Assembly: GCA_039602395.1 (NCBI GenBank)
Contig: JBCNJP010000025.1
Coordinates: 42,510,922 to 42,574,921, forward strand
Reading direction: 5' to 3'
DNA length: 64,000 bases
From: Deinandra increscens subsp. villosa
Lineage: Eukaryota; Streptophyta; Magnoliopsida; Asterales; Asteraceae
Each line of letters begins with the position of its first letter. The first letter of the stretch is position 1. Shown in pieces: positions 21,335 through 32,070 of this stretch. A model generated the notes under the pieces. That model saw only the letters and a program-made list of their open reading frames with translations. It was not told where the DNA came from and did not search any database. The position numbers were made by a program, and so were the translations under genes.

Positions 21335-24300
21335 TTAGTTAGATTTGGGTACCCAGACTTTTTGTAGACTGGGTGAAGTAGGGCTACGGTTGTTGGTGAT
21401 GGGCTTAAAAGCTGGTGATGATTCAGTTGTGAAAATGCGTGGATGCATATCCTCTTCTTTGTTGTGAACCTGTTTTCTTTTTGAAGGAATTTGGTAAACA
21501 TTTGTTTTTGTAGGTTTAGCTTCATCAAACTGTTTAGAGTGTTTTTTATACACTCCTTTGGGAACATACTCTTGGTTTACCTTCTTTTTAACATTCCAGT
21601 TGTCATGAGAAAAATGTTTATCATGCAAAACAGGTTCAGGCATAGTTACTGATTTTTTAACAGATTTATTATGTTTTTGAGAATCAGTTTTGTGGTTGCC
21701 AAGAGATTTTTGGGTCAGTTTGGTTTTCTGTCCCTTTGGTTGAGATGCAGGCTTTTTCTTCTCACCTTGTGCCTTTGGTCTAGGAGGCACACTGTTCTGC
21801 ACCTTTTGTTTGTAAGGTGCAGACTCTTTGGTCACTTTAGGTACCTTTGGGCCTGTTGGTACCTTCTGCTTAGTTTTTACCTTTTCAGGGGCAGGTTTGT
21901 TATTTGTGCCACCATATGATTGCCCATGATTATTTTTAAAGTGAGTTTTGGGATAGTAGGGTTCATATGGCCTATGTAAACAATTTCTTGCCACATGTCC
22001 GGGATTTCCACACACATGGCAAGAATGCTTCTTTGGGTAAGCAGGAGTTTGTGAATAGATTTTTCCTGTGGATATCCAAGATGGTTTATCATTTTTACGA
22101 ATCCAACAAACTTTGCCTCTGGGCCTAGTTGTTAACACATACTCCCGCTGTACCGGCACAAACTGGTCATACACTGAGTTTACCTCAGGATATGGGATAA
22201 CATCGTGTGGCCTGTCCACCTGCACATTCTGCATATTCTTAGCATCACAAACATTCACATTAGCATTCACTTTCACATTATCACACACAGAAGCATTTAA
22301 ATTCACACCAATATCAGACTCATGCAAACCAGAATTAATAGGTTTGGGACCAGCAACCTGTGGTCCCTTACCCCTTCTCAAAATTCTAACACGCCTTAGA
22401 GGTTTAGATACTTTATCATCACATGCACCAAAGCTAAAGTTGCTACACAAAGAGGTTTTATCAAAAACATCAGACTCAACAAGTTTAAGTTTGGAACCAT
22501 CAATAGGAAAACCATATTTATTCCAGTCAAATTTTTCAAAAGACTCTTGACTTGAAAAACTTGCGGTTTCTGCCTTTTCACTTCCATTACTGCTAACTAC
22601 ATCTGCACAAGAAGTAGAAGTGTTAGTGGAGTTAGAAGTAGGAGATGAGATTTTTATTGGGCATTCAGAAAGTCTTTTGTCTATATCGGCTAAGGAATCT
22701 ATTGTTCCCTTTGATGGTTCAGGTTCAGAAATCATTTTATGCATGTGAGGCATGGGAACAGTGTGTGTTGAGGTCTCATCTATCTTATCATCTCCAAAAC
22801 CTAGGCCTGAATTCTGTTGAACATACTTCATCCTAACATCAGAGTTATAGAAAAGAGACCTTGCTTCTAGCATTTTTGATTGAATCTTATTATTAGAGTC
22901 TATTCTACTTTGAGATTTAGCAAGTTGATCTCTCAATTCTTCTACCTCTTTTGTTAGTTCTTCAACTTTTGTGTTAGCAACTCTCAGCAAAACTCTAGTG
23001 TCACTTAATTGATTGTCAAGATTTGTCACATCTAGCTTAGCTGCTTCATACTTTTCCCTATTTACTCTAGCCATATCTTTGAAATTATTTGATTCTCTAG
23101 TGGCGCGTTCACAGTTTAGGGATTCATAATGAAATTTAGATTCAAATTCTTTGTAAGCATTAAATACCTCCACACAATGAGAACAAGAACAGTTGCATAC
23201 CTGTGTGTTGCTAGAGTTGACTTCAGGCCCTGGACCAGTATTCACCATGAATGCATGTTGGTTCATCTCCAGTGTCTCTCTTTCTGCTTCTTCCTCAGCT
23301 AACATAGCAATGTGTGCCAGACTTAGACTGAGATCATCAACCTGAGTAGACCAGTCATAACCTCCAGGAGTGCTTTGAACGACAAGTGCTTTATCATCAG
23401 CGCCTACCTCCCTTTTCTTGACATTCTGTTTTTCATCACTTTTAGCATCTCTTTCAACTTTAGGCTTGGGACACTCTCTTGCATAGTGACCATAATCATT
23501 ACAGTTGAAGCATCTCAGATTGGCTTTGTTGAAAGATAGCTTTATGCCTTTGCCATCATTCCAATTTTTGTTCCCAGTTCTTGCCATATACTGCTTGGCT
23601 CTCAATGCGGACATTCCCATTTGATAAGATATGTCCATCTTTTCAAGGTCATCTGGGTTCACCTGATTCACATCCTCATGGGACAGGTCATTTGGAAGTA
23701 AAGTACCTGCAACCAAAGCTTGATAACAACTCATTATTCCTAATCCCAAAGCAAAACTAGAATCTTTAGCTAAGGTGTTAACATCCAATGTAACCAGATT
23801 AGAGCCATTTGAAGAACTAGCTCCACTAGCAGCTTGAGAAATGAAAGCTAGAGGGCTTGATGTCAGATCAACAGTTTGAGTCACTGGGACACTGGGCTGC
23901 GAAATAAAGGCTTGATTCACTTGTGTGGCAGCTGCTCCAACTCCCTGCTTTCTTGCCCTCTTGAGTTTCTTTTCTTCATAAGCTCTAATCGTAGACATGA
24001 GTGAGCTGAGGGTTGCTGTGTTCAAGTCCAGGATTCCTTCCATTACCTCAACTGTGCTATCCCAGTTGGGCGGCAAGGAATGGATCAGCTTCTTGTTGAC
24101 TTCCTTTTGAGTGTATGTCACGTCAGCTTCTTTCATTGCTGTGACGATCTTGATGAACCTTTGCAATTGAGTTTCTATATTCTCACCATGCACGTAGTTG
24201 AAGTCATTAAATTGCTCTCTAAGGTTCTCTTTCCTTGACTCCCTCATATCTGAGTTTCCTTCATATGCATCAACCAGAGCATCCCACAATGATTTAGCAG

Positions 24301-24643
24301 ACTTGTACTCCTTGAAGGCTTCGGCAACCTCAGGTGAGAGTGCCATAGTTAATGCAGCAAGAGCCTTCCTATCCTTTTCCACCTTGTCCCAATCAGTGTC
24401 TGACCATTCATGTTTCTCTTTTATCACATCAGGTTGTCCAGTTGTAACAGTCTTTGGAACATAGTCTCCGGCTTCAATAGATCTCATAATCTTGGGATCA
24501 TTGTAGTTAGCATAGTTGACGAACCTGTACTTCCAGCTCATGAAGTCTTTTCCTGAGGTCAATCTTGGTGGTCTTGTTGAGGTGCCGATTTGAGCATCCA
24601 TTTCCAGAGTAGCAGATGAGAGATTGGACATATCGAAAGCCAT
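21335..24643 (-). CDS. Ty1/copia gag, long Sire/Maximus-like (1,102 aa)
   Basis: Nucleocapsid polyprotein of the copia element. The N-terminus has a UBN2-type capsid ('FMSWKYRFVNYA', 'LWDALVDAYEGN'). A CCHC zinc knuckle 'CFNCNDYGHYAREC' lies near residue 377. A coiled coil spans about 500-590. A second knuckle 'CHVCGNPGHVARNC' is near 875, followed by a Lys/Pro/Gln-rich basic tail. The length is far above the typical ~350-aa copia gag, as in the Sire/Maximus lineage. Fully open. The start ATG at 24,643 is the first in frame and precedes the conserved capsid. The stop TAA is followed in frame by three Leu codons, TGA, then the pol ATG. The C-terminal extension with coiled coil and second knuckle has no assigned role that I know. 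Confidence 0.9.
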   Translation of the reverse strand: MAFDMSNLSSATLEMDAQIGTSTRPPRLTSGKDFMSWKYRFVNYANYNDPKIMRSIEAGDYVPKTVTTGQPDVIKEKHEWSDTDWDKVEKDRKALAALTMALSPEVAEAFKEYKSAKSLWDALVDAYEGNSDMRESRKENLREQFNDFNYVHGENIETQLQRFIKIVTAMKEADVTYTQKEVNKKLIHSLPPNWDSTVEVMEGILDLNTATLSSLMSTIRAYEEKKLKRARKQGVGAAATQVNQAFISQPSVPVTQTVDLTSSPLAFISQAASGASSSNGSNLVTLDVNTLAKDSSFALGLGIMSCYQALVAGTLLPNDLSHEDVNQVNPDDLEKMDISYQMGMSALRAKQYMARTGNKNWNDGKGIKLSFNKANLRCFNCNDYGHYARECPKPKVERDAKSDEKQNVKKREVGADDKALVVQSTPGGYDWSTQVDDLSLSLAHIAMLAEEEAERETLEMNQHAFMVNTGPGPEVNSSNTQVCNCSCSHCVEVFNAYKEFESKFHYESLNCERATRESNNFKDMARVNREKYEAAKLDVTNLDNQLSDTRVLLRVANTKVEELTKEVEELRDQLAKSQSRIDSNNKIQSKMLEARSLFYNSDVRMKYVQQNSGLGFGDDKIDETSTHTVPMPHMHKMISEPEPSKGTIDSLADIDKRLSECPIKISSPTSNSTNTSTSCADVVSSNGSEKAETASFSSQESFEKFDWNKYGFPIDGSKLKLVESDVFDKTSLCSNFSFGACDDKVSKPLRRVRILRRGKGPQVAGPKPINSGLHESDIGVNLNASVCDNVKVNANVNVCDAKNMQNVQVDRPHDVIPYPEVNSVYDQFVPVQREYVLTTRPRGKVCWIRKNDKPSWISTGKIYSQTPAYPKKHSCHVCGNPGHVARNCLHRPYEPYYPKTHFKNNHGQSYGGTNNKPAPEKVKTKQKVPTGPKVPKVTKESAPYKQKVQNSVPPRPKAQGEKKKPASQPKGQKTKLTQKSLGNHKTDSQKHNKSVKKSVTMPEPVLHDKHFSHDNWNVKKKVNQEYVPKGVYKKHSKQFDEAKPTKTNVYQIPSKRKQVHNKEEDMHPRIFTTESSPAFKPITNNRSPTSPSLQKVWVPKSN

Positions 24644-25261
24644 TGGAAGGGGTTTTCGGTCGGGTCGAAAAGGGGTTTACGGTCGGACAAAGGCTGGATC
24701 GAAAACTGGTTTTCGGTCAGACGAAGGTTGGATCGAGAAGGGTTTTCGATCGGGAATGATTTGAGTCGAAAAGGGTGGATCAGGATCGAGAAGATGAGGC
24801 TTGATCGAAAAGTCTCGGATGGGACTTTTCGATTGAGGTGAGCAGAAGATCGAAAAGTCACAGGGGACTTTCCGATCGTGATAACGGGTCGAGAAGTCAC
24901 GAAGAGGACTTCTCGATTGTGGTGAGGATTGATCGAAAAGTCGCTAGGAGGACTTTCCGATCGAAAAATTCTGATCGAGAAGTCACAAAGAGGGACTTCT
25001 CGATACTGAGCAGCTGATCGAAAAGTCTCAAAAGTGGGACTTTTCGACTGAAAAACGTTTGATCGAAAAGACACAAAGGGTCTTTCTCGATCACTGGGAA
25101 GCGACAGGAGGGTTTTCGATCAGAAGGCCTGATCGAAAAGTCTTCACTTGGCTCGAAAAGTCCTGATTCACGAACAGATGGACTCGACAGCTTCTGTTGT
25201 GAGTTTAAACCTGCAAAAGACTTCTGAATCGTGCTAAATGCTGAAAATCACCACAAAAAAC
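24644..25261 (-). mobile_element. Copia 5' leader region
   Basis: The sequence upstream of gag on the minus strand, dominated by repeats of TCGAAAAG-type motifs and a seven-unit hairpin array (24,803-25,092). I find no primer-binding site and no LTR end; at 25,261/25,262 it abuts Helitron RepHel coding sequence directly. Either the 5' LTR was lost or this end was rearranged. Confidence 0.6.
24803..25092. repeat. Array of seven hairpins, ~43-bp period
   Basis: Each unit is an inverted repeat of the form gatcgaaaagtc - 6 to 10 bp - gacttttcgatc. Units start at about 24,803, 24,848, 24,887, 24,931, 24,973, 25,016 and 25,061, a spacing of 39-45 bp. Arms vary between units but several changes are matched in both arms (gagaagtc with gacttctc in units 3 and 5; aaaagac with gtcttt in unit 7). 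Looser copies continue to about 25,170 and down to 24,650. It lies in the presumed RNA leader of the copia element. Confidence 0.85.
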
Positions 25262-27470
25262 TCAAACTGTTAGCTGCTGGATTACGCTCATGAATAGGGA
25301 AGTTCAAAATTCGCCATGATGCCTCATATGCACATATAAATCGACCGTCTTGGAAATTCTTAATCTCGTCTATCGCATTTGATTGAGAAGGCTGGTTGTT
25401 ATTGTGTTATGGCGGATTTCTAGTGATAGTAAATCGAATGCGATCTGCACCCTTTGATATGTATTTGAACAGGTATTTAATTAACATACTCCACCCGCAA
25501 TACTCTTCATTTATATGAGCACAGAAATGGAGACTCAATGTTCTATTGTATGGAACAACAAATCCATTGTCAATTGAAATTCCATTTCTAATGACAGTAA
25601 AGCCAGAAGCAGTTCTTTTGTAATGTGCATAGCCATTTGTGTCAAGAACTGTTTCTTCTATATAGTCTTTTGGGAATTTCTTTGCACATGTTTCGGAAGA
25701 GGCCATACATGTTGCTTTGCGATTAAGATAACCGCAGGGACCATGAATCATAAACTCAGATACAATCTTGTAGAGTTCTTGATCAGTATTGGGATTCGGT
25801 ATTTCAGCACTAATGTATTTATCTATCTGTTCGGGAGTATGAATTTTATACATATCTTCAACCCACAATAACAGATGACAATGAGGGAGGCCACGTTTTT
25901 GGAACTCGATAGTATACAGATCTGGTTAAGGAAAAAGAAAGGAAATGGAAATTAGATTAGAAGATTTTGAAATTAGCTTAAAAAATGTTATGTACAATGG
26001 AAAGAGGTGGAACAGAAACTTACGTGCAGTGACAGTACCGAATGACTTCTTATTTTTCAAAAAAGATACCAACAAATTCACTTTCATTCTGAAAACACGG
26101 GAAACCATCTCTGGACGGTTTTGAGATTTCGTGGAAGGGATTTGAGATATATATCGTTGTATTTCTGGCCAATTACTATTACATGTGAATGTAATGAAAT
26201 ATTGTGGATTACCATAAACTCTACAAATAGCGAGAGCGTCTTGGTAATGTTTATACATATATCGTGGACCGCCAGTGAATGATGATGGTAGAAACATCCG
26301 TTTACCTACAGATTGTCCTTCAGTGTCACCTCTTAGTACAGCATCATGTACACCTCTTAAAAGTTCAGATCTGTAGTAATTTTGATGATCACGAATATAG
26401 TCTAAGCGGCTTTGCTCAATGCAAACGTAAGCATCAACTATATACTGTTGAAGCAATCGGCCACTGCGTAGTATCAGTGAGTACACGTTTTGTCTATCAT
26501 GTAACTGATAGCTATAAAACATGTTCATAGTAAGTTGCTTTCCTTCTGATTCACCACGAAGTTTCATTTCACGTGACCAGCCGGTGTCACCGTATGGAAA
26601 GAGCAATGGATATTGAAGCGGCATGTAAGATGGATGTAATTTACTTATGCGTTTACGAACATCGTCCTTTAGATGAAGGATGATGTCATATTCATTTAGA
26701 CTTGAATCATCTCCAAGTACAATAGCACCTATACATCCTGGTGAAGGTATGTCATAAGACACTTGACGTGGAGAATTAAATAAGCAAACAGAAAAGTCAG
26801 ACACATCAGATGCATTGCAAAGATCGCGAGCTGTTCTGAAGAGTTTTACGAACTCGTTATTTGATTCTAACATTGATAGAAGAGCGGTAACTATTTCAGG
26901 ACGATATTTTGAAGGTTCATTATCATTATTGAAGATACGGAGACGGTTTGCGACCTCATTTTCTGTGTCATAGATATATAACTGAAGGTAGACAGGGTTT
27001 CTGTTGTTAGTTGGACAAAGAGACCCTATTCGATGACATATTTGACCTTTAACTTTAAAGACATATGGATTTGGCCCATCGTTTATTTCATCGTCAACAT
27101 TAGCACCAAAAGAAGTCATAGAAAACATTGAGTTGTAACCACGAATGTATTCTTGAAAATGAGAGTCAAGAAGCAAGTCTCTTAATAAAACAGGAGGAAG
27201 CCGAGGAAAGGGAAATCTTACAGTTCCATTTTTACAGCATTGATTGTATTTAGGAGGACCATTAGCAGGAGAGGATGCCAGTTTCTCATCGTCCCAAAAC
27301 TTAGCAAGACACTTTGAACAGACATTAGTACAGTCACCGCAGTCGATATAAAGTGACGGAACAGATGACCTACGACTTAGAAAATTAGCTCTTCTGCGAG
27401 CTTGAGTACTTGACAGAGATCCCAAATTTGCGTCAAAGGATTCCCGTGAACGTCGACGTCGATTATGCAT
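25262..27470 (-). pseudogene. Helitron RepHel, N-terminal and Rep (HUH) domain, truncated
   Basis: Rolling-circle replication initiator of plant Helitrons. Exon 1 (26,024-27,470) holds the N-terminal zinc-binding part ('CGDCTNVCSKC') and the Helitron_like_N domain ('ISKLHPSYMPLQYPLLFPYG', 'YFITFTCNSNWPEI'). A 102-bp intron (25,922-26,023, GTAAGT...ACCAG) falls just before exon 2. Exon 2 has the HUH motif 'GLPHCHLLLW' and the catalytic tyrosine motif 'YLFKYISKG'. It continues 'ICAYEASWRILNFPIHERNP' and stops abruptly at 25,262 against copia leader sequence, so the PIF1 helicase half is missing. The remaining frame is open. RPA and Rep share orientation, as expected in one Helitron. Confidence 0.9.
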
Positions 27471-28743
27471 GATGAAAAATGGAAAGTGGAGTAGACTTTT
27501 AAATTTATAATAAGGTATATACTTGTAAACTTTTAATAAGAATTATTGATTAGGAAATATTAATTATATATAGAAAGAAGCTACTACTTATATAGGTATA
27601 TATATATATATACTATGAATGAAAAATGTTGTCTGGCAGGTACTTATATAGACATACGTATGTATAAAATGTGTAGTGGCATAGAAGGAACAACTAACTA
27701 TTATATATGAACATATATTATATATGAACAACTAACAAAGTAAAAGTAGGTAAAGAAAGTTTACTTACCTTGAAAAGCATAAACTTCGAACTCAAAAGAG
27801 CATCCAATCTGTAGCAAATTGCAACAGTAATTAGTAAATAGTATTACTGCATGGCGCATACATTAACATTGTGAAAATATGTAGCTAAAGACCTTTGACA
27901 TCTACAAATACAAATAGACTAAGCAATATCCAAACAAAAACCAAATAACATGCTGGGCTGTGATTTTTAGTCTGGCTATTGAAAGTTTAAAGAAATGGTT
28001 TTAAAACTGATAAGAACAAACAGTTAGGTTCTGTTTGAGCAGAGTAGTTACCAAATTATTAAGTTATTTTAAAAATTAAGAACAAAGAAAATTATATTAA
28101 GTGATTTTAGTATTATTTATGTTATATTTGTTGTAAAAGTGACTCCTAAAGTCTGTTTCAATATAATGTGTATTAGGAATAGAGAATGAAGCTGAGAAAC
28201 TCTGTTAGTAATGTGGATTCAAACCATGAAAGTATTATAATATGGAATCAATTCTTATCCTCATGAAACATGAATTTAAGTTAATATTTTGTAACTTTGC
28301 ATCGATACTAAATTTGAGTGTTTGTATAAACCCCAAACCAAAGTATTAATACCATCCCTATAACTGGTTACCACAAATGAAATCCTTCATGAATACCATC
28401 CCTATAATTAGTTACCACAGATAAATAAACCATTGTAGAGAAGGTTAACAATCAGATGGTAAATTTTGTAAACCTTTTATTTTTAATGGACTAATTAACT
28501 ATGACTACATAATCTATAAGCACAAATTAGGATTGTATTTTTTACCCAAAGAAGTCAAAGTACACATCTGAATAACCAAAGGAAGAGTTTACAATATACT
28601 TTTGGTTCATAAGTAAACTAAATAGGTTATAGACTTGTGTCTTTTGTTATAACTTCAATCCAGTCATAAGTGGGCTGCACATTTTTACTGATTAGGAATT
28701 ATGTTAAGTCTGAAATTTGTTTGCAGCCCACATTTCACGAACA

Positions 28744-28998
28744 AATGAACTGGTGATATGTTAAAAAAGGGACAATCACAGTAACATTGGGAAGGGCTGC
28801 ACATTCAGTAGTTGATTTTACCTTTAGTTTGGGAAAGTAAAAGCAATGAAAAAATGAACTGGTGATATGTTAAAAAAGGGACAATCACAGTAACATTGGG
28901 AAGGGCTGCACATTCAGTAGTTGATTTTACCTTTAGTTTGGGAAAGTAAAAGCAATGAAAAAATGAACTGGTGATATGTTAAAAAAGGGACAATCACA
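28744..28998. repeat. 109-bp tandem repeat, ~2.3 copies
   Basis: Direct repeat beginning 'aactggtgatatgttaaaaa' at about 28,749, 28,858 and 28,967. The copies are essentially identical, so the expansion is recent. It lies in the Helitron 5' region. Confidence 0.95.
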
Positions 28999-29484
28999 CA
29001 CATTACAAAGCAGTTGTTGTCATTATAAATTCAGTTACTAACTAAAGGTGAATTATTTGATACAATTTCATTATTAATTATCCTTATAAACAGATTCCTA
29101 TTTGGCTAAGCCAATGAATCGTAAATAGCCACCAGAATTTAACATCTTAGTTTAGCTTAGCCAATGGATCATAGATCGCATAGAGAATTTAATATTTAAC
29201 TAAGAACCACTTGTAAATTGAAAGAAAGTTAAAATCAGGAATCATCTCAGTAGGCAGTAATCAAAACAACAAATTAGTATTTTAGTCACAATACAAAACG
29301 GTTATTAAAGTTATTAGAGGATGGAACTTTACCTTCAGTGTCAACACACTTCAACAAACAGCTGCACAATAAAAGGAAAAAAATACAATCAGAGTCCACT
29401 AACCAAAATTCAATTGTTACATCAAAATTTTAAAGCATGAATGTAAAGGTGGCAGAAGGCATTTCATCGAACACCTTCTATGCG

Positions 29485-29886
29485 TAAGTAAATGTAGGAA
29501 GAGAAGTGAGAAACTACATTAAAAAAGCGAATCGAAGTAGATAATACAATTAAAAGCGAAGAATAGAACATGCACTAAAAGGAACTCATACCGTGAGACG
29601 AAAGTTAAACCATGACATTGTCGCAAGCGACTGAAGCTGCAAAGTGAAAAGAATTCGATTAGAAACTAAAATCGAATGCAAGCTGCATAAGTAAATGTAG
29701 GAAGAGAAGTGAGAAACTACATTAAAAAAGCGAATCGAAGTATATAATACAATTAAAATCGAAGAATAGAACATGCACTAAAAGGAACTCATACCGTGAG
29801 ACGAAAGTTAATCCATGACACTGTCGCAAGCGACTGAAGCTGCAAAGTGAAAAGAATTCGATCAGAAACTAAAATCGAATGCAAGC
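29485..29886. repeat. 204-bp tandem duplication
   Basis: Two near-identical copies starting 'aagtaaatgtaggaagagaa' at 29,485 and 29,689, and ending 'aaatcgaatgcaagc' near 29,886. Only a few differences (for example gtagat versus gtatat). Confidence 0.95.
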
Positions 29887-30355
29887 GTACTTGAAGATAG
29901 GAATGGAAACAGGGGAGAAAGAGGAAGGCGAAACATGCGGCGGCCGGAAAACCTACCTGAAAACGGGAATGTAGGCGAGAGTAGAAGAAGGAAGGGAGGC
30001 GTGGAGGAACTAAAAGAAAAGGGGAACCCTAGATTTAAATCGGTGTGTCGTAAAACATATACACGTACAACAACACGTGTTAACAGAAGAGGAAAAAATA
30101 GCGCCACGTGTTAACAAAAGAAAAAAAAAAGAAGAAAACCAAAGATTCGAACTTACGGCACTTAGTAGGAGAATAATGACTCGAACCGCTGAACCATGTA
30201 AACGAATGTGTCAAGATTTTGCCAACTAAATATAAATTAAGGAAAACAGAAGCTGGTGGAAAAAAAATTAATAGTATTACGCCACATGTCAAGTAAATGA
30301 CACGTGGCAAATGGTAAATGGCCAAATCGTTGTACAGTAAATGAAGACACAACCT

Positions 30356-31302
30356 TTCAATTGCAATTGTTAATATATAAATACACTTATATTTATTTTA
30401 ATAGAATAAATATACTTTTATCAAAACAAATCATTATCACCAACGGTTAGACGGATTAACTCGTTAAAAATGACTCGCTTAGTCTAAGTAGATGACTTAG
30501 ACACTTGACTCATATCACTAAGACTTTAGGTGCCTTTATATGATTTAGGGCATGGATAGTTTGTCTTCTTATCACTTGGACTATCTGCATATTTCACTCA
30601 CCACTTCAGGTGACTACTCATTATCCATTTTCCTTTTCAAGTTTTGGGATGTAACATGTATACATTATTCCAGCACGTATTTTTTTTTCTTTTCAAACTA
30701 TGCGATTTCATTTTATGTCTATGTGTGATTTCTATGCTATATGTTAAACTATGTTGTCGTTATTCGAAGTCTATATTCTAGCATAATCATTAACATACAT
30801 GCCTATGGTAACGATAATGGATTCCATTGGACTGACAACCCACCTAAATTTGACCTGTTTGGCATTCGGGTGATTGAAACTTAACTCAAGCTAAGCGTAA
30901 CTTTTGAGTCACGGACACTAGTCATCAAGGTTTGATTATGCAATATTTGTTTATTCATACATGTTTGAGTCTACATTTGACATGTGAATCACTTTTCAAT
31001 CTATTATATGTATTATGATCCTATGTTTACTCACCAACTATTTTAGTTGACACTCTCTCTATTTCTATACATGTTACGGGAAATGTAGTTTGAGCCATAC
31101 TTGATTGATGCTACATCTAGGATGCTTTGGACCTAGAATTATTAAATCAAACTTTAATTATTTGTTATGTTATGTGTATTTAAATCTAATGTCTGACTTG
31201 GAATTTGGTAATGATTAATTATTGAGACTTTAATTAGTGTCATGAGCATTTGGACAATCATCGTGCCCCGACGTAAATTCCGTCTTCGGTTGGGATGTGA
31301 CA
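30356..31302 (+). mobile_element. Right part of the Helitron-split gypsy LTR
   Basis: Continuation of the LTR begun at 8,877. It shares with the 36.5-37.4 kb LTR the run 'attatcaccaacggtt', 'tttaggtgcctttatat', 'ttttgggatgtaacatg', 'ctcaccaactatttt' and 'cgacgtaaattccgtc', ending 'gggatgtgaca' at 31,302. Confidence 0.75.
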
Positions 31303-32070
31303 GGGGTTGCCATTTCTCTTGCTTTTCGGTGCTTTCTTCAGTTCTCGTACTAATATCCATGTGAGTATTCATAGACCCTTTTTCGTTTTACTATTTGGAG
31401 TGTAACATGTATCTATATTCAAACTCTAAACAATATGCTATTTAAACTATTATGTGATTTTATGTTGTGCAATGGGTGATATTCTAGTTGTGTGAAACTT
31501 TTTGGAAATCTATGTGTGGCATTCGCTTGTCTCTTGTCGCTAGTCTCTAATCGCATGTGTACAATTAATGACCTCGTGCCTATGGTAACAATAATAGCTA
31601 TTGGCTGACAACCCACCCATGATATCGGAAATGATATTCTAATTTTCGATAGGTTATTTCTCTCTAAATTGTTAAAGGATTGGTTACACATCACAAATCA
31701 TTAACATGTTAAACATATACTATGAATAAACGCTTGTCACATGAATCACTTATTTGCAATCTATATGCTATTTAAAAACTATGTTTACTCACCAACTACT
31801 TTGTAGTTAGACACTTTATTTTATACATGTTGCAGGAAATCAGACTTGAGCTTCTTAATTGATCAGGCTAGGGTGCTGGACATAGTTAATGGCTTAGATT
31901 AAATTATTAGTTTTGTTTGGTTTGGTCTGTTATGTTTGTTTGGCTTTTTTGTAAGACGTTTTGTATTATTGAATAAAAGGCATATTTAAGTATTTGTAAC
32001 TTTAATAGTTGTCATGAGTATCTCGACAGTTATCGTGCCCCGACATATTCCGTCGTTGGTTGGGGTGTGA
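31303..32070 (+). mobile_element. 3' fragment of another related gypsy LTR
   Basis: Starts mid-LTR ('ctcgtactaatatccatgtgag') directly after the previous LTR end and finishes 'cgtcgttggttggggtgtgaca' at 32,070. The previous LTR therefore appears inserted in, or joined to, this one. Its left half is not found in the window. It abuts copia coding sequence at 32,071. Confidence 0.7.

Larger units (their letters stand above)
10532..30355 (-). mobile_element. Large Helitron, minus strand, itself invaded by retrotransposons
   Basis: Both diagnostic Helitron genes are on the minus strand: the Rep half of RepHel (25,262-27,470) and an RPA70-like gene (11,025-13,033). The 3' end is at the left (see 10,532-10,560). 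LTR sequence left of 10,531 resumes at about 30,356 with the part that would be next in an uninterrupted LTR ('acacttatatttatttt'; compare 36,540-36,560), so the whole interval was inserted into that LTR. The right (5') terminus is placed only to within about 20 bp; I do not see a clear TC start. Between the two genes, 13,034-25,261 is foreign (gypsy LTRs, gap, copia). The PIF1 helicase half of RepHel is absent from the window. Confidence 0.7.
27471..30355 (-). other. 5' non-coding part of Helitron
   Basis: About 2.9 kb upstream of RepHel with no gene I can support. It is AT-rich and contains two tandem duplications (28,744-28,998 and 29,485-29,886). Blocks such as 'taaattaggattg' look like decayed non-coding DNA. 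It should include the RepHel promoter and the Helitron 5' terminus; neither is clear. Confidence 0.5.

Noticed and set aside
24559..25074. A 171-codon frame in the copia leader with repeated FRSS-like words
   Set aside because: It mirrors the hairpin repeats, overlaps gag in another frame and has no family resemblance. The DNA structure explains it better.
24803..25092. The hairpin array as a CRISPR array
   Set aside because: Period and repeat look superficially similar, but spacers are 6-10 bp and the whole unit repeats. This is a plant retroelement leader with no cas genes.
31419..31694. Short ORFs within LTR fragments (also 36,766-36,948; 49,812-49,994; 50,389-50,583)
   Set aside because: They repeat in each LTR copy because the LTR repeats, with stops and changes at will. 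No domain.
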